Assembly (NCBI GenBank): GCA_004369085.1
Contig: ML210146.1
Span: 496,001-560,000, forward strand
Length of the DNA: 64,000 bases
Origin: Coprinopsis marcescibilis
Taxonomy: Eukaryota; Basidiomycota; Agaricomycetes; Agaricales; Psathyrellaceae
Direction of reading: 5' to 3'
Positions within the stretch are counted from its first letter, which is position 1. Every line of letters starts with the position of its first letter. The notes under the pieces were generated by a model, which was not told the origin of the DNA, ran no database searches, and saw only the letters and a program-made list of their open reading frames with translations. A program made the translations under genes and the position numbers. This document shows positions 32,654 through 44,372 of the stretch, in pieces.

Positions 32654-34851
32654 ATGAACACAGATGATCCTTTCTGGAATCAAGTCGTCCAACGATGGGC
32701 GGACGCGACTCAGGAAAGCAAGAGACTGAAGGACGAGAAGAGTGTTTTGGAACGGGAGGTATGTCCGACCGTGCGGCTGCACATATTGCAGTGCCTCGTG
32801 GCCTGGTAGTGACAGTTCGGCTATATATTTTCAGCGGAACGAATTGCAACAGCAGCTCGACAGACTCGGACGCGACGGACGCGACATGCGCAATGACAGA
32901 AATTCCGAACAGAAGAGGGATCTCTGCGCGAATAACGCTCCGGATCCAGTAGAGCGCAGCGTTGATCTCGGTCAGCTGCAGGCCCTTGAAAGTGGGATCC
33001 AACGCGCGCAGGAAAGTTACAAGAAGATTGAAGAACAGGTATCTATGCGTCCTTCTCGTCGCGTCGAATCCAACTGACCAACCGGCGCGTCGAATTTTGA
33101 CATAGCTCAGGGAAAACAACGGCAAGATACAGGATCTTGCTAACAACAACGAGAGGTTACGTAGAGAGCGCAGCGAAGTGGAAGGCAAATGCCAGGGCTT
33201 ATCACAAGAGCTGGAACGCACGCGGTCCAGTCTGCAGGATGCATTGAAGCAGAATGAACTGCTGCGAAAACAGGTGTGACGAGTATGCGTTCTTCGACAA
33301 CGACAAGTCGCTCAAGCTTTGGTAGCTGTCTGCCTCAACCCGAGTGTCTAGAGTCAAGGAAGAAGATCCAGAAATGACTATAACAGTGAGTTTTGGCCGC
33401 GCTTTTTTGAACGTTCGTTAAGCATTTTTAGTTTTTACCCGGTGAAGAGATTGAGAAGCTTTACAAGCCCCGCATAGCCTCACTTGAACGCAATGTGAGT
33501 CCCTGTCTCCCTTACCGCCACTTCCTGCGGTCCTCATATGAATCATCGAGATCGAAACATTGTCCCGGGCCAATCTAGAGTTGAAGCACGACAATAAACG
33601 AATGCAACAAGAATTGGACATTGTCTCGCAAAAGCTAAGCAAATACAAGAACACCAATCAAAGCTTCCAGGACAAGCTTGTCAAGCTTGGTGAACTGGTA
33701 TGTGTTTGAATCCCCATGAGCGTTCGTCGATGCTCACAACATTTCCCGCAGACAAGGCAGAAGACTTCCAGTCTCCACAGTCGCACTTCGTCACTCGCTT
33801 CTGGTAGTCAAATGGATGCAAGGTCGATAAAAAGCGAACGCACCCCAAGTACATCGTCCAGGCTAAGGGTTGTGTCTGCTCCAGGGCATCGACCACCAAT
33901 CAAAGCCCCGGCAAGATTGGCGGTGCCTCCGACAATCATCGACCTTACCAATGCAGAAGACGGCACGCCCGATGAAGATCAGGCACCTACCCCCCGGCCT
34001 CCTTTCACAACTGTTAAACATACACCGTTGTCCAGAAGGAATCAACTTTCCGGGTTTCCGACCATCACTCCAAATGTCGTCGTCTCCGAGCTGAGTAATG
34101 CTTTCAGCCGCGAATTCATGACCAGCGCTCTCGGTGGAAGCATACAGCCATTGATCGTTCGGTAAGTATCCTCTCTTTATTTCCAATTAATCTACGGTGA
34201 ACTCATCGCACCTAAACTATAGCGTCGCCAGGCAAGGCAACATCGCGAAAAAGACAGATATACACAGCTATCTATGCCCAAGTCTCGACCACAATCCATG
34301 GTGTCCCACTGCGCCTGGACACCATGGCTACATCTTTGTGGGCCTTGGGCGCGAGAAGACAACATTTGCAGTGCCAGAAATACATAATGTGTTTGCAGGG
34401 CTATCAAAAACGAAATCCAAGGACACCCGACGCTTCAGGTACCTTGGCAAGTACGAAGCAGTTCGTGTCAGCCCGCTCTCTGTGGCGGAGTGGAACTCGT
34501 TGGACCTTCGGGTTAGTTTATATTCACGTTTATTTCTGCAGAAATCTCATTCGAATTTAGGTTAGATCGACGTACGCCAAAACGACCAAAGAGAAAACAA
34601 AGGATTCTAGACCAAGTAATGCCATTATAGGTGCATATGATAACGGAGAGCTTCGAGTGCCATGCGTTCAATTGAAGTGCATTGGCTTTGACGAGGAGTT
34701 GTATTCCGCGTTGGTGGCCGAAGCCAATGCATCGTCACCAACGAATAAGTCGGCTTCTTCTGGCTCGCAGCCGAGCAAGCGGGCCCTGGATGATTACGAA
34801 GCAGATATTGATTCCACTCGGAAACGACGGACTATGGCAAAGGCGTCTTAG
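32654..34851 (+). CDS. Coiled-coil protein with C-terminal DUF6697-like domain
   Basis: About nine exons. The N-terminal half is coiled coil: MNTDDPFWNQVVQRWADATQ, a break, then ALESGIQRAQESYKKIEEQL and ERLRRERSEVEGKCQGLSQE, and LELKHDNKRMQQELDIVSQK. The middle is Ser/Pro-rich. The C-terminal 170 residues form a folded domain with SLDHNPWCPTAPGHHGYIFV, FRYLGKYEAVRVSPLSVAEW and GELRVPCVQLKCIGFDEELY, which I recognise as the DUF6697 type of agaricomycetes; its role is unknown. The tail is basic (STRKRRTMAKAS). The domain may bind something through the conserved C/H/W residues, which is speculation. Exon joins near 32757-32835 and 33038-33106 are approximate. Confidence 0.72.
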
Positions 34852-35119
34852 GACAGGCGGACTCTTATTAAAGAAAGTAATTCAGATGTGTTAATTTATT
34901 GTTCCTGTTACTTATATACCTCGCTCGACTTACGTTACTGTACATGACTTTCTCCAACCCTGGTTTCATCCATTTAATTTGTCGCGAGTTGATTTGATTG
35001 GATGATTGGAGATTGGAAAGCTTATATAGGCGCTGGCGGAGCAAAAGCTGATGAGATAAGAGTCTCGCGACTTTGAGTATCCGCATCAAGGCTCCACAAC
35101 TTGTTCTCCATCCGCCACC

Positions 35120-36532
35120 ATGCCGGGGCTCCTTCAAATGCGCTGCCAACTCACAGTCCAAGGTTCAAGTGACTACGTCCGCTTATGATCCTGCGCTCAA
35201 CCAGCCAATAGATCGACCGCATCTCGCATTGGGACTAGAAGGATCGGCGAACAAACTTGGGGTGGGGGTCATCCGACACGAACTCGATGGCTCTGCCACA
35301 GTTCTTTCTAACGTTCGACACACCTACATAACGCCTCCAGGGGAAGGCTTTCAACCTCGAGATACAGCATTACACCACAGGCACTGGGCGTTGAATGTGA
35401 TCAACGACAGCTTGAGGACTGCAGGCGTCTCGGTTCATGCCTTGGATTGTATTTGCTATACCAAAGGACCTGGAATGGGTGCTCCTCTCCAATCCGTTGC
35501 TCTCGTTGCCAGAACAATATCGCTGCTGTATGACAAGCCCTTGATTGGAGTGAATCATTGCATTGGCCGTGAGTGCTATCGCTTGACTTCCGCTGCCGGA
35601 GTTACTGACCATTTAGCAAAGATATCGAAATGGGCCGTGAAATCACAGGAGCCAAAAATCCCATTGTTCTTTATGTTTCAGGAGGAAACACCCAAGTCAT
35701 TGCTTATTCTCGACAGTGCTATCGAATATTTGGGGAAACATTGGACATTGCAGTAGGCAACTGCTTAGATCGCTTTGCCAGGGTCATAAATCTGAGCAAC
35801 GACCCGAGTCCTGGTTACAATATCGAACAAGAAGCGAAGCGGTGAACCCTGGTGCCTGTTTACATATTCCTGCAACTGACAAGAGAACGTAGAGGGAAGC
35901 GACTGGTGACATTGCCGTATGCAACCAAGGGAATGGATGTCAGCTTGTCTGGTATCTTAACATCTGTGGAAGCCTTGGCCTACGACAAGCGGTTTAGACA
36001 AGATGGAAAACCCAAAGGTCCTGAAGACACCGATATCATCACGCCGGCAGATCTGTGTTTCTCGCTTCAAGAAACCGTATTTGCGATGCTCGTGGAGATC
36101 ACGGAGCGAGCGATGGCTCATGTAGGCAGCAAGGAAGTGCTAATTGTCGGGGGTGTAGGATGTGAGTTTGAAACGATTGATTTGCCTACGCGTCTCAAAT
36201 CAAGAAATAGGCAACGAGCGACTACAGGAAATGATGGGGATAATGGCAAAAGAGCGCAACGGCCAGGTTTTTGCGACTGATGAAAGGTGATTACCCCACT
36301 TTGACCAAGGAAATATTCAAGTGTACGATCACGTATTGCTAGGTTTTGCATCGACAACGGAATCATGATCGCTCAAGCAGGTTTGCTTGCATTCCGCTGC
36401 GGAATCACAACACCTCTGGCCAAAAGTACTTGCACGCAACGGTGAGTGAGTCTCGACACAAGTGGTATTTTCTTCATGTTGACTTTCTTTAGGTATCGTA
36501 CAGATCAAGTAGAAGTGCTATGGAGGTCGTAG
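35120..36532 (+). CDS. KAE1: KAE1/OSGEP, tRNA threonylcarbamoyladenosine transferase
   Basis: Catalytic subunit of the KEOPS complex, which makes t6A37 on ANN-decoding tRNAs. Reads [16 protein letters not shown], then the metal-binding His pair in [50 protein letters not shown] (join through the acceptor CAAAG), [24 protein letters not shown]...[75 protein letters not shown] and the end [15 protein letters not shown] 35120 in a strong CCACCATG context with a 49-bp intron gives a short N-terminus; an unspliced alternative starts at 35073. Introns about six. The stop lies only 24 bp from the convergent GT8 stop. Confidence 0.94.
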
Positions 36533-36556
36533 ACCATTGTTCTGGTTGGATGGGGA

Positions 36557-37655
36557 TCATGGGCGCCACTCTGTGTCAAAATCCACATATTTCGCAACAA
36601 AATTGGCGGCCAGTTCGTCCTTCTTCCTTAACTTCTCCATAACCTCGTCCAATTCTGCCCACCACCAGCCATTAACTATCGCAAATGATTTATCGTGGAT
36701 CATGGCACGCGATTGCCATGGCTTGTCAGACAAGATGTAGTGGACGCAGCGTACTTCTTCGTCGCTCCAGAGTTGAGAATGGATATTTCGCAGCGTCCTG
36801 AGAGCGTTGTAGAACCAAGGCAAGGCTGTCCACTTTCCCTTGAAAACATGGGCTATGAAATCCTGATCTGGAAACAGGAAGGTCTTTACGATCGGGTCGT
36901 TGTTGAGGGTATCCAATATGCTTTGGAATGCTTCAAGGGAGGGTCTTAACACCACCAGTCCAGAGTTCAATAAACCATAAGGTCTGGGAGTCGAATGGCT
37001 AGGTTGAGGAGGGGGAGAAGTTGGTGTTAGAACTGCGGTATGCGCACAGTTTTCCGGAATCCTTTCGAAAACCTTGGCGTTAGGAATCGACAAACGTCGT
37101 ACCGTTGTATAGGAACCTACCAATCTTTTGGATAATGCGGAAACTTCCGCGGATTGCATGCACAAGCATGTGCTCCGGCAATGTGTCCTTTGGACAGCTC
37201 CAGCGTGTCAAGGAGCTCGTCCATGTTTCTCTTAACAACCATGTCGCTGTCAAGTAACACGAGCCGCTGCAACCATGGTCAAGCTGATGATTACATTCCC
37301 AAAAATCGTACGCACGTCGTACTCTGCCAATTCCCAGACACTAAAGCATTGGTCAGTGGGACAATAACACAATATCGCGAGAGGCATACTGGAGCTTAGT
37401 CCATGTATCTGCAAATCGCTTGTCGAGCTCCGCGAGTTCAACATCTTTAGGTTGAAGGTATTCTACCTCTCTGATTGGGATGCCCTCCAATCGCAAGATA
37501 TTTCTTGCTTCCTGTGGCAGGTTTGGTGTCGCCATCACCACAAGAGGATATCGCGATTTGACAGATTGGAGGCTGTTATTCAGCACAAGTACCCCAGGAA
37601 GATATTCGTTTTTCGTAAGGAGTGTAGCGTAGGCGAGCTTTGAGTTCTGCTCCAT
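36557..37655 (-). CDS. Glycosyltransferase family 8 (glycogenin/galactinol-synthase type)
   Basis: Start MEQNSKLAYATLLTKNEYLP at 37655. The family begins with this kind of LAYATLLT/N...YLPGVLVL strand, followed by YPLVVMATPNLPQEARNILR, and after an intron by RLVLLDSDMVVKRNMDELLD, where DSD is the metal/nucleotide-sugar motif. Later blocks are GLLNSGLVVLRPSLEAF, FPDQDFIAHVFKGKWTALPW and VHYILSDKPWQSRA, all GT8-like. About 330 residues, no signal peptide or membrane segment visible, so probably cytosolic. Acceptor is unknown; similar fungal proteins are annotated as glycogenin- or N-acetylglucosaminyltransferase-like without proof. Three introns. Confidence 0.85.
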
Positions 37656-37912
37656 GGTGGTGGATGGGGGAAGATTGAAAGATAATACACTGATTGGCAG
37701 GATTTAAATCTGCTTTGATAGAGTCAAATATCTCACGGAGTTGTAAATTCGTACTCTCGGCCATTACCGAAAACGAAACTGGAGAGCACCCTCAATGCGA
37801 TACATGGCTTCCTCGAATGGAGTCAAGGCTCTTTTGCATTATAATAGCATGCGGCTGAATACAACATGACAATCGTGCGACGGAAATGGAAAAGAAACAG
37901 GCAACGGGGGCT

Positions 37913-38280
37913 CTAGCGCAAGCGACTGAAAGCCAGACCAATTAGTGCCCTGCGACAGAACGAGATTTGTACCGACGCACCGAGCTTCACGCTCACTTTC
38001 CAGCAGAGCCAAAATATCGTTCTCTCGCACGGGTCCCTTCACGTTGCGGATGATTGTCCGGGTGTTATCGTCCATGAATTCGACTCGGACTTGAGTGACA
38101 CCACCACGGGAGCCCGTCCTTCCAAGGACCTGCAAAATAGGTTAATTTCTGAGAGTCAAGTGCGCAAGGAAAAATCTCTAGACCTTGATGACTTTCGCAA
38201 GTTTAACTGGGGCTTTTGATGAATCCTAGACCAACATGTTAATTATCTCTGACTTCGTAAAGATCTGTGTGCCATACCAT
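37913..38280 (-). CDS. RPS28: 40S ribosomal protein eS28
   Basis: The whole protein is about 68 residues over four exons and has no long open frame. Joined: M | [14 protein letters not shown] | [20 protein letters not shown]...LESEREAR | RLR. The last intron (CG|GTGCGT...TTTCAG|T) restores the invariant REARRLR end; without splicing a false 98-codon frame continues in [12 protein letters not shown]. The initiator ATG at 38278-38280 is immediately followed by a GTATGG donor, so the first coding exon contains only Met. Located head-to-tail between lipoyl synthase and GT8. Confidence 0.95.
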
Positions 38281-38470
38281 TTTTGTGCAGAACGGGTTGG
38301 CGGTGTGAGGACCTTTGTTGATAGCTAGGAATAAAGTTTGAGATGTGCTACAATTGAGTCTCCGCTTCATTCTAGCCGGTAAACTCCGAAGCCGATCGGC
38401 GGAGGCAGTCTATTAATAACTCATTATATTGTAAATTGTAATCTCTGGTAATCTACTCGGAAGTTGTCTA

Positions 38471-39977
38471 TCAAAGTGTAGACTGGACAGCGCTGGTGCT
38501 GATTGCCTCGATAGGGAGTCCATTTAGCCTCTTATCGGGGGATTTCCCTTTCAGCACGTTTTCAATGTAAAACTCGCCGGCCTGTTCAGATACATGAGCG
38601 AGGAGTTGGAATGTGAAGCAGAGCGGCGTACCTTATAACTACTCCTTACTAGAGGGCCACTGGCAACGTATAGGAATCCGAGATCCTCTGCGACTTGCTT
38701 CCATCTATCGAATTCAGCAGGTTCGACGTAGCGGTCCACCTTCATGTGACGCTTTGTTGGTCTCATGTACTGCCCAAAGGTCACGACGTCCACATCAACC
38801 TTTCGCAGCTCTACGTATCGAGTTTGTCAGTCCAGGGGTTCCTTCAAAGCACATGTCACAACTCACCTTTGAGCGCGGCAAGTACTTGTTCCTCCGTTTC
38901 CCCAACTCCCAACATTATGCTGGTCTTCGTGACCTTGACCCCTTCTTGTTTGGCTCGTTGTAAAACACTCAAAGACTGACGGAAGGTCGCGCGTCTGTCA
39001 CGGACGAACGGCGTCAACTCTTCCACCGTCTCGACATTGTGAGCGTAGACATCTAGTCCAGATTTGGCCACATGGGACACATGCTCGAGATTTCCAGCGA
39101 AATCACCAGTCAGTGCTTCGACGAGGATGTGAGGTGCCCTGCAATCACAAGTTCGTCAGTCTTCAAATTTGGAATGAAGAAGCGTGTAGTTACTTTGCTT
39201 TGATTTTGGATATCGTTTCTGCAAAATGGCGAGATCCTCCGTCTGCCAAATCTGAGCAATGTAGGCAGAGTCAGCCCTGTCAACGAAGAAAAGCGGGATG
39301 CATACCATCTCTGTCCACGCTGGTCAAGACAATGTAGCCGAGTCCCCAACGACTAATGGCCTCAGCGGTATTCTCCGGCTCATGGGGGTCAAGCGGCGGC
39401 GGTGTCCGAGATGTCTTCACGGAACAGAACCTGCAGCCACGGGTGCAGGTGTCACCCATCAACTATTCAAAGACACTTTAGCTGAAAGTAGCGGATAGAA
39501 TGTAACCGAACGCACCATGATGGTGGCAGTAGCTGCACTTCGGCCTTCTGCTTCAGTCGCACCAGGTTTTCCGCCCCAACAGTCGCCGATGTTGGGGCAT
39601 CGAGCCTCCTCGCATACAGTGTGAAGTTTCAGCCCTCTGAGGTCCTTCTTGATTTTAGAGAACGAAGCACCCGTTGGAATTGAAGTTTTAAGATACGAAG
39701 GTAGACGAGGTCTATAGGCCAAGGGTCAGAGGCGGCTTCGAAACAGTTGCAACTCGTCCACGCACCCCTTGGTGTTACCAAGTACAATTCGACTAGATCC
39801 TTCTGGTTCTGTGCCTGACACAAACTCATCGAAGGAAGGGCCTTCACTGAGTGCCTTGCGGAATGTTGAACGTGACGAGGATGGGTCCGGAGTGGAGGCA
39901 GTAGCTAAACATCTGCCAAGCAAAGAACGTCGAAGTTTGGGGGCTCGATACAAAGCAGCCATGGGTTGGAGCGTCAC
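38471..39977 (-). CDS. LIP5: Mitochondrial lipoyl synthase (LIAS/LIP5)
   Basis: Radical-SAM enzyme that inserts two sulfurs into octanoyl-lysine on E2 and H-protein. The N-terminus (M1 or M6, [20 protein letters not shown]) is a mitochondrial presequence. The auxiliary-cluster motif [12 protein letters not shown] and the radical-SAM motif CTRGCRFC are both intact, with the eukaryotic insert [16 protein letters not shown]. Also visible: [92 protein letters not shown] and [19 protein letters not shown]. End SAVQSTL. About five introns, 400 residues. Divergent from CMC1; 197 bp between starts. Confidence 0.95.
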
Positions 39978-40174
39978 GAATCTGTGTGGGAAGGGGTATT
40001 CGTGAATGCACCTTCTGTCTTGGTGTCAGAAAATGAAGTAGAGTCAAGAGTGTGGTAACAGTGCGCGGTGTCCCAAATGCGCCCGCACCGTTTGTCCGTG
40101 CTTGCCAGTAGCTTGAACAAATATTCCTCAGCCCGTTGGCTCACCCTTTTCCTTCGACATCGCCAGTGACCAAA

Positions 40175-40555
40175 ATGAATTCACTATCTCGACGGGAAGA
40201 GGACACGTTGCTCAAAGCGACAAAGGCAAGGGCTATGCGAGAATGTGAAGAGGTCCTCCAACGTGAGTCATCAAATGTAATTTATGCAACATCGTCACAC
40301 TGAGTTGTCCGTTAGAATTTGCTGCGTGCGCGTCCGGACGTACCATTTCGGTAGCGTGGGCTTGCAAAGACAGTTTGAAGCTTGTTCAAGACTGCATGGT
40401 TCAATAGTGAGTGTTGCTTAGACACGACCGAACATTAGACTCAGGAATGCAGTACCGGGCCAGAACCTATGGAAGAGGTGCGAAAGGAATACCTTCGTTT
40501 GCGACGCGAACAGCAAATGCAAGCCTCAAATTCCCAAAACATCAGCAGCCCTTAG
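40175..40555 (+). CDS. CMC1: CMC1-like twin CX9C mitochondrial protein
   Basis: Three exons join to about 93 residues. Start MNSLSRREEDTLLKATKARA. The twin CX9C pattern is exact: C24-x9-C34 (CEEVLQQFAAC) and C46-x9-C56 (CKDSLKLVQDC), followed by YTGPEPMEEVRKEYLRLRRE. The splice joins place a Gln at 30 and a Tyr after the second pair. The twin CX9C fold is oxidised in the intermembrane space by the Mia40 relay; CMC1 helps assemble cytochrome c oxidase by stabilising COX1. The related CMC2 is an alternative, but the EFAAC/ACKDSL spacing and YLRLRRE end favour CMC1. Confidence 0.85.
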
Positions 40556-40764
40556 TATAATACCCGGATTAACATGTTGATTTCCCGGAACGCTCCTTCC
40601 TAGCCCCGCCCCGCAATGCCCATTCATACAGAATGTACAGTACGTACGAGAGAAGTGTAGTTGTAATACTGGAGAAGAACTGCGCAACCGGTACGGGCCC
40701 TGATGCCTTCATTGTACGACTGAACGTGCTATTACTCACGCAGCTATAGAGCAGAACGAACCGT

Positions 40765-41779
40765 TCATTTCTTGCCGTTGACCGAATTCCAGTGGCTCTT
40801 GATTCCAAGGATGGATGAAGCAAGACTGCACAGATAGCATTAGGATCGCGGATTCCAGACGTCATGAAGAGCACGCACCCCAAAAGACCTAAAGTGCCCT
40901 CGTTGATGTTGACCAATTCAGCACCTGTTGCTGGGATCCAGACGTCCAACAGGTCAATGGTAAGTTGTTGGCGGGTTGCGAGACGGGCACTATACGGGTG
41001 CTTGTCAGTCCGGTTGTCTTTGATATCGTTGAGTGAATCAGAAACTTACGTCTGGACAGCCTCGAGTTTGGTTTCGCGAGCTGCTTCCTCTGCCAAATCC
41101 TTCTCTCCCCATGGCCGCGACTCTTTCAACTTTTTGGCCTGAGCAGCAAGTCGCGACAATTTGAGGGCACTGCTAACAAGGCTGAACGCAATACCGGCGA
41201 ACCAGAACCGGAAGGAGGCCTTTGCAACACGTTTCGCGGTTTCTGGCGCAAGGGTAATGAATTTGATGGAGTTTGCCTAGGCATTAAAAAGTGAGCGATA
41301 GAAGGAGGACAATAAATTCTGGTTCATACCCAAACGACGACGTCATAGGAGAGATACGTAAAGTATGCAATTTGTCTGGCGACACTTGCGATGGTCTCTA
41401 TTGGTGGTGCTGGCGCGAATGCTGTTTTCAATGCAGCCTGAAGATGCTCAATGGGCTTCCCAAGCCGCATCACTGACCAAATTGTTAGAATCCATACGGT
41501 CGAAATCCTTCATGTACATACATTTTCGTGCCGTCCCAAGATGTGATTTGAGCGCAGACCATCGGGCAACGTCTTCTTTGGTACCCTTTCGGGTCAGATA
41601 CCAAGCGTAGAACCGAGCAAAGAATTGAACTGCTCGGTAGAGCTAGAAGGTTGTTAACTCTGTGTGGGTACAAGAGGTTTCGCTGTTCACCTTGTCCCGT
41701 CCTACGGTTGTTGCGGCATACTTCAAGGACTGGTTGACAGAAGGATGGAATACAAGTTGAGAAGCAATAGCGGCCATTG
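40765..41779 (-). CDS. PEX11: PEX11 peroxisomal membrane elongation protein
   Basis: Drives peroxisome division and proliferation. Start MAAIASQLVFHPSVNQSLKY at 41779; then RAVQFFARFYAWYLTRKG, ARKLMRLGKPIEHLQAAL, IASVARQIAYFTYLSYDVVV, FRFWFAGIAFSLVSSALKLS and LLDVWIPATGAELVNINEGT. The C-terminus is hidden: an intron with donor in ATG-AC|GTCTGG and acceptor GTGCAG gives FMTLASSILGIKSHWNSVNG and the stop at 40765-40767. Read-through instead gives a false 126-codon tail that runs to 40569. The spliced end resembles the K-T-QW-A/S-V end of fungal PEX11. About five introns, 270 residues. Confidence 0.92.
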
Positions 41780-42228
41780 TGTGATGAAGATAAAGAGAGG
41801 GTATGTCGACCGGTCAGTGGTCTAAGCTGGTCTTCTCGCAGGGAGGAGACGGTGGCTTTACACGTGATAACGGCTTTCAAGTGTTCTTGCCGCTATTTTG
41901 CCTTGAATGAGTACTAGACTGGTCCATGTGGCCTATACATCATTGAAACAAAATCTGTGCTTTTTGGACAGAGTCCGAGCCGTACAAGCTCATACAAGCT
42001 GCTCGTCGTCGCAAACAGCGAGTATGGCGCCGCCGACGATGTGCTCCCGTTAGCTTTTGGATCGACTATGCTCCGAGAACCCGGAATAATTCGGTCGGAA
42101 CAATCCGGTGAAAAGTGGTTATTGCGGGGTCGAGGGTCGTGTTATGTGACTGTTCCGTGTTCTTGAATCTTGATTCACCAGGTCTGCATTGCTCTGCAAG
42201 TCCCGCAACAAAAAGCAAAAACTCACTC
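41780..42228. other. 449-bp divergent region, PEX11 / fumarase
   Basis: The longest intergenic stretch between divergent genes here. It holds a tandem TACAAGCT repeat (41983-41990 and 41993-42000, 10-bp spacing) and a near-palindrome CCGGAATAATTCGG at about 42080-42093 that could be a Zn2Cys6 (CGG-type) site. No gene, TATA box or RNA seen. Confidence 0.5.
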
Positions 42229-44372
42229 ATGTCGGCTATCGCATCTGCGACTCGCAAGGTGCGCGTGTTATCAGGAGCCAAATCTGCGCCTGAATTTGGC
42301 TTCCTCCCTTCTCCACGTGATCCTAACCCCCACATAGTTTTCCACCGTTTCCAGGTCTAACTACGTTAACCTGAGGTCAAGGGTACTTATACCTGCTGCA
42401 GCTGCAAGACAATTCTCTATTACAAGCCGTAGGATGGTTTGTATCATCCTCAAATGTCTTCTGCAGAATTTGGCTGACAAGCGCTTGTCAGTCGGACCAA
42501 AAGTATCGCGTCGAGCGCGATACATTCGGCGACCTCCAAGTTCCCGCCGACCGCTACTGGGGTGCCCAGACTCAACGGTCAGAATACACTGCGTTCGTAT
42601 TAATCCCGCCTAACGTCGCATTCCCAGGTCTTTGCAAAACTTCGATATCGGCGGCGCCGCAGAGCGTCTACCCCCTTCGTTGATAAAGGCATTTGGTGTT
42701 GTAAAGAAGGCAGCAGCAGCCGTCAACACGCAACATGGCCTCGACCCTAAGATTGGAAATGCTATTCAGCAAGCCGCGGACGATGTGTGTCTCAATTTTC
42801 CATTGATTCCTTAACCAATTAAATCCTGTGAATAGGTCATCTCGGGCAAACTCATCGAGCACTTCCCTCTCGTGGTATTCCAAACCGGAAGTGGCACTCA
42901 GTCGAACATGAACGCGAACGAAGTTATCTCAAACAGGGCTATTGAACTGCTCGGCGGAGAACTTGGTTCAAAGACCCCAGTCCACCCCAACGACCACGTT
43001 AACAGAGGGCAAAGCAGCAATGATACGTGAGTAGGCCGTTCAGCGCTCAAAGTTGGAAGAAACCGACCTTTTGTTGCTAGATTTCCTACGGTGATGCATG
43101 TGGCCGCTGTGACCGAGATCAGCAACAGCTTGCTACCTGCACTTGAAGAACTCCGAAACGCTCTCAACGCTAAGGCCGAAGCATTCAACCATATCATTAA
43201 GATTGGCCGCACGCATTTACAAGTTCGTGAAAAGACATCGACAAGTTGAAATCCGGCAACTCACTGCTTGCTCAGGATGCTACTCCTTTGACTCTTGGCC
43301 AAGAATTCAGCGGATATGTGCAACAGGTCTCGAATGGTATCGAACGCGTCAAAGCTGTTCTCCCCCGACTAAGCATGCTCGCCCAAGGTGGAACTGCTGT
43401 TGGAACTGTGCGTCTACCCGTTTCTCCGCTCAATTCTATTATCGCTGACTGGGTTTTGGCAGGGTCTTAACACCCGGAAGGGATGGGACGTCGAGATTGC
43501 TGCCGAAATCTCGCGATTAACTGGGCTTCCCTTTGTAACTGCTCCGAACAAGGTAAATGAAGTGCCACTAGTGGATACGTTGCGGGAACTTGGTCATTTA
43601 TTTTCAACAGTTTGAGGCTCTGGCCGCACATGATGCTCTCGTGGAAGCCCACGGAGCGTTGAATGTCCTTGCCTGCTCGTTTATGAAGATTGCGAATGAC
43701 ATTCGATATCTTGGATCAGGTCCCCGATGTGGTCTTGGGGAGTTGAGCCTACCTGAGAATGAGCCCGGGAGCAGTATCATGCCTGGAAAGGTCAACCCCA
43801 CGCAATGTGAAGCACTTACCATGGTGGCTGCTCAAGTCATGGGCAATAATGTGACAGTGAGCATTGCGGGATCGAACGGACAATTTGAGGTGAGTACTGG
43901 ACATATACAACACAAGGACAGTGCACTAAAAGGAAACGGCAGCTCAACGTGTTCAAACCCGTTATCATCAAAAACGTCCTCCAAAGCATTCGCTTGCTGG
44001 CAGACGGTGCGTGAATGTGAAGAATACAAGGTCGCGTGTGTCGATTGATTTGCTTGTGCAGGCTCTCGATCGTTTACGAAGAACTGTGTTGTGGGAATCG
44101 AAGCGAATGAGAAGCGGATACATACCCTGCTGCACGAATCTCTTATGCTGGCCACGATTCTGAACAGCCATTTGGGATATGACAGTAAGTGGGGATGACG
44201 AACTAGTTAGTGCCAGATTTGACCGAGAATGACAGATGTGGCCAAGTGTGCCAAGAAGGCTCACAAAGAGGGCACGACACTGAAGGAGGCAACTGTGGCC
44301 CTTGGATTCCTGACACCAGAAGAATTTGATGAAAAGGTTCGACCTGAGCTGATGTTGAATCCAGATACATAG
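42229..44372 (+). CDS. FUM1: Fumarase, class II, mitochondrial with possible cytosolic form
   Basis: TCA-cycle fumarate hydratase. Two 5' exons code a presequence: [10 protein letters not shown], then (acceptor ACATAG) [15 protein letters not shown]...[11 protein letters not shown], and exon 3 begins [20 protein letters not shown]. Conserved blocks: [68 protein letters not shown], the signature [28 protein letters not shown] and [17 protein letters not shown], ending LMLNPDT. About eleven introns. M43, the last codon of exon 2, directly precedes the mature part and would make a cytosolic enzyme if used as start. Confidence 0.95.

Noticed and set aside
32414..32782. 122-codon minus-strand frame between PDH-E2 and the DUF6697 gene
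   Set aside because: No family resemblance, no splice partners, and it overlaps the start of the coiled-coil gene.
42115..42360. 81-codon frame ending in the first fumarase intron
   Set aside because: It is the fumarase first exon read through its intron; splicing gives a continuous presequence instead.
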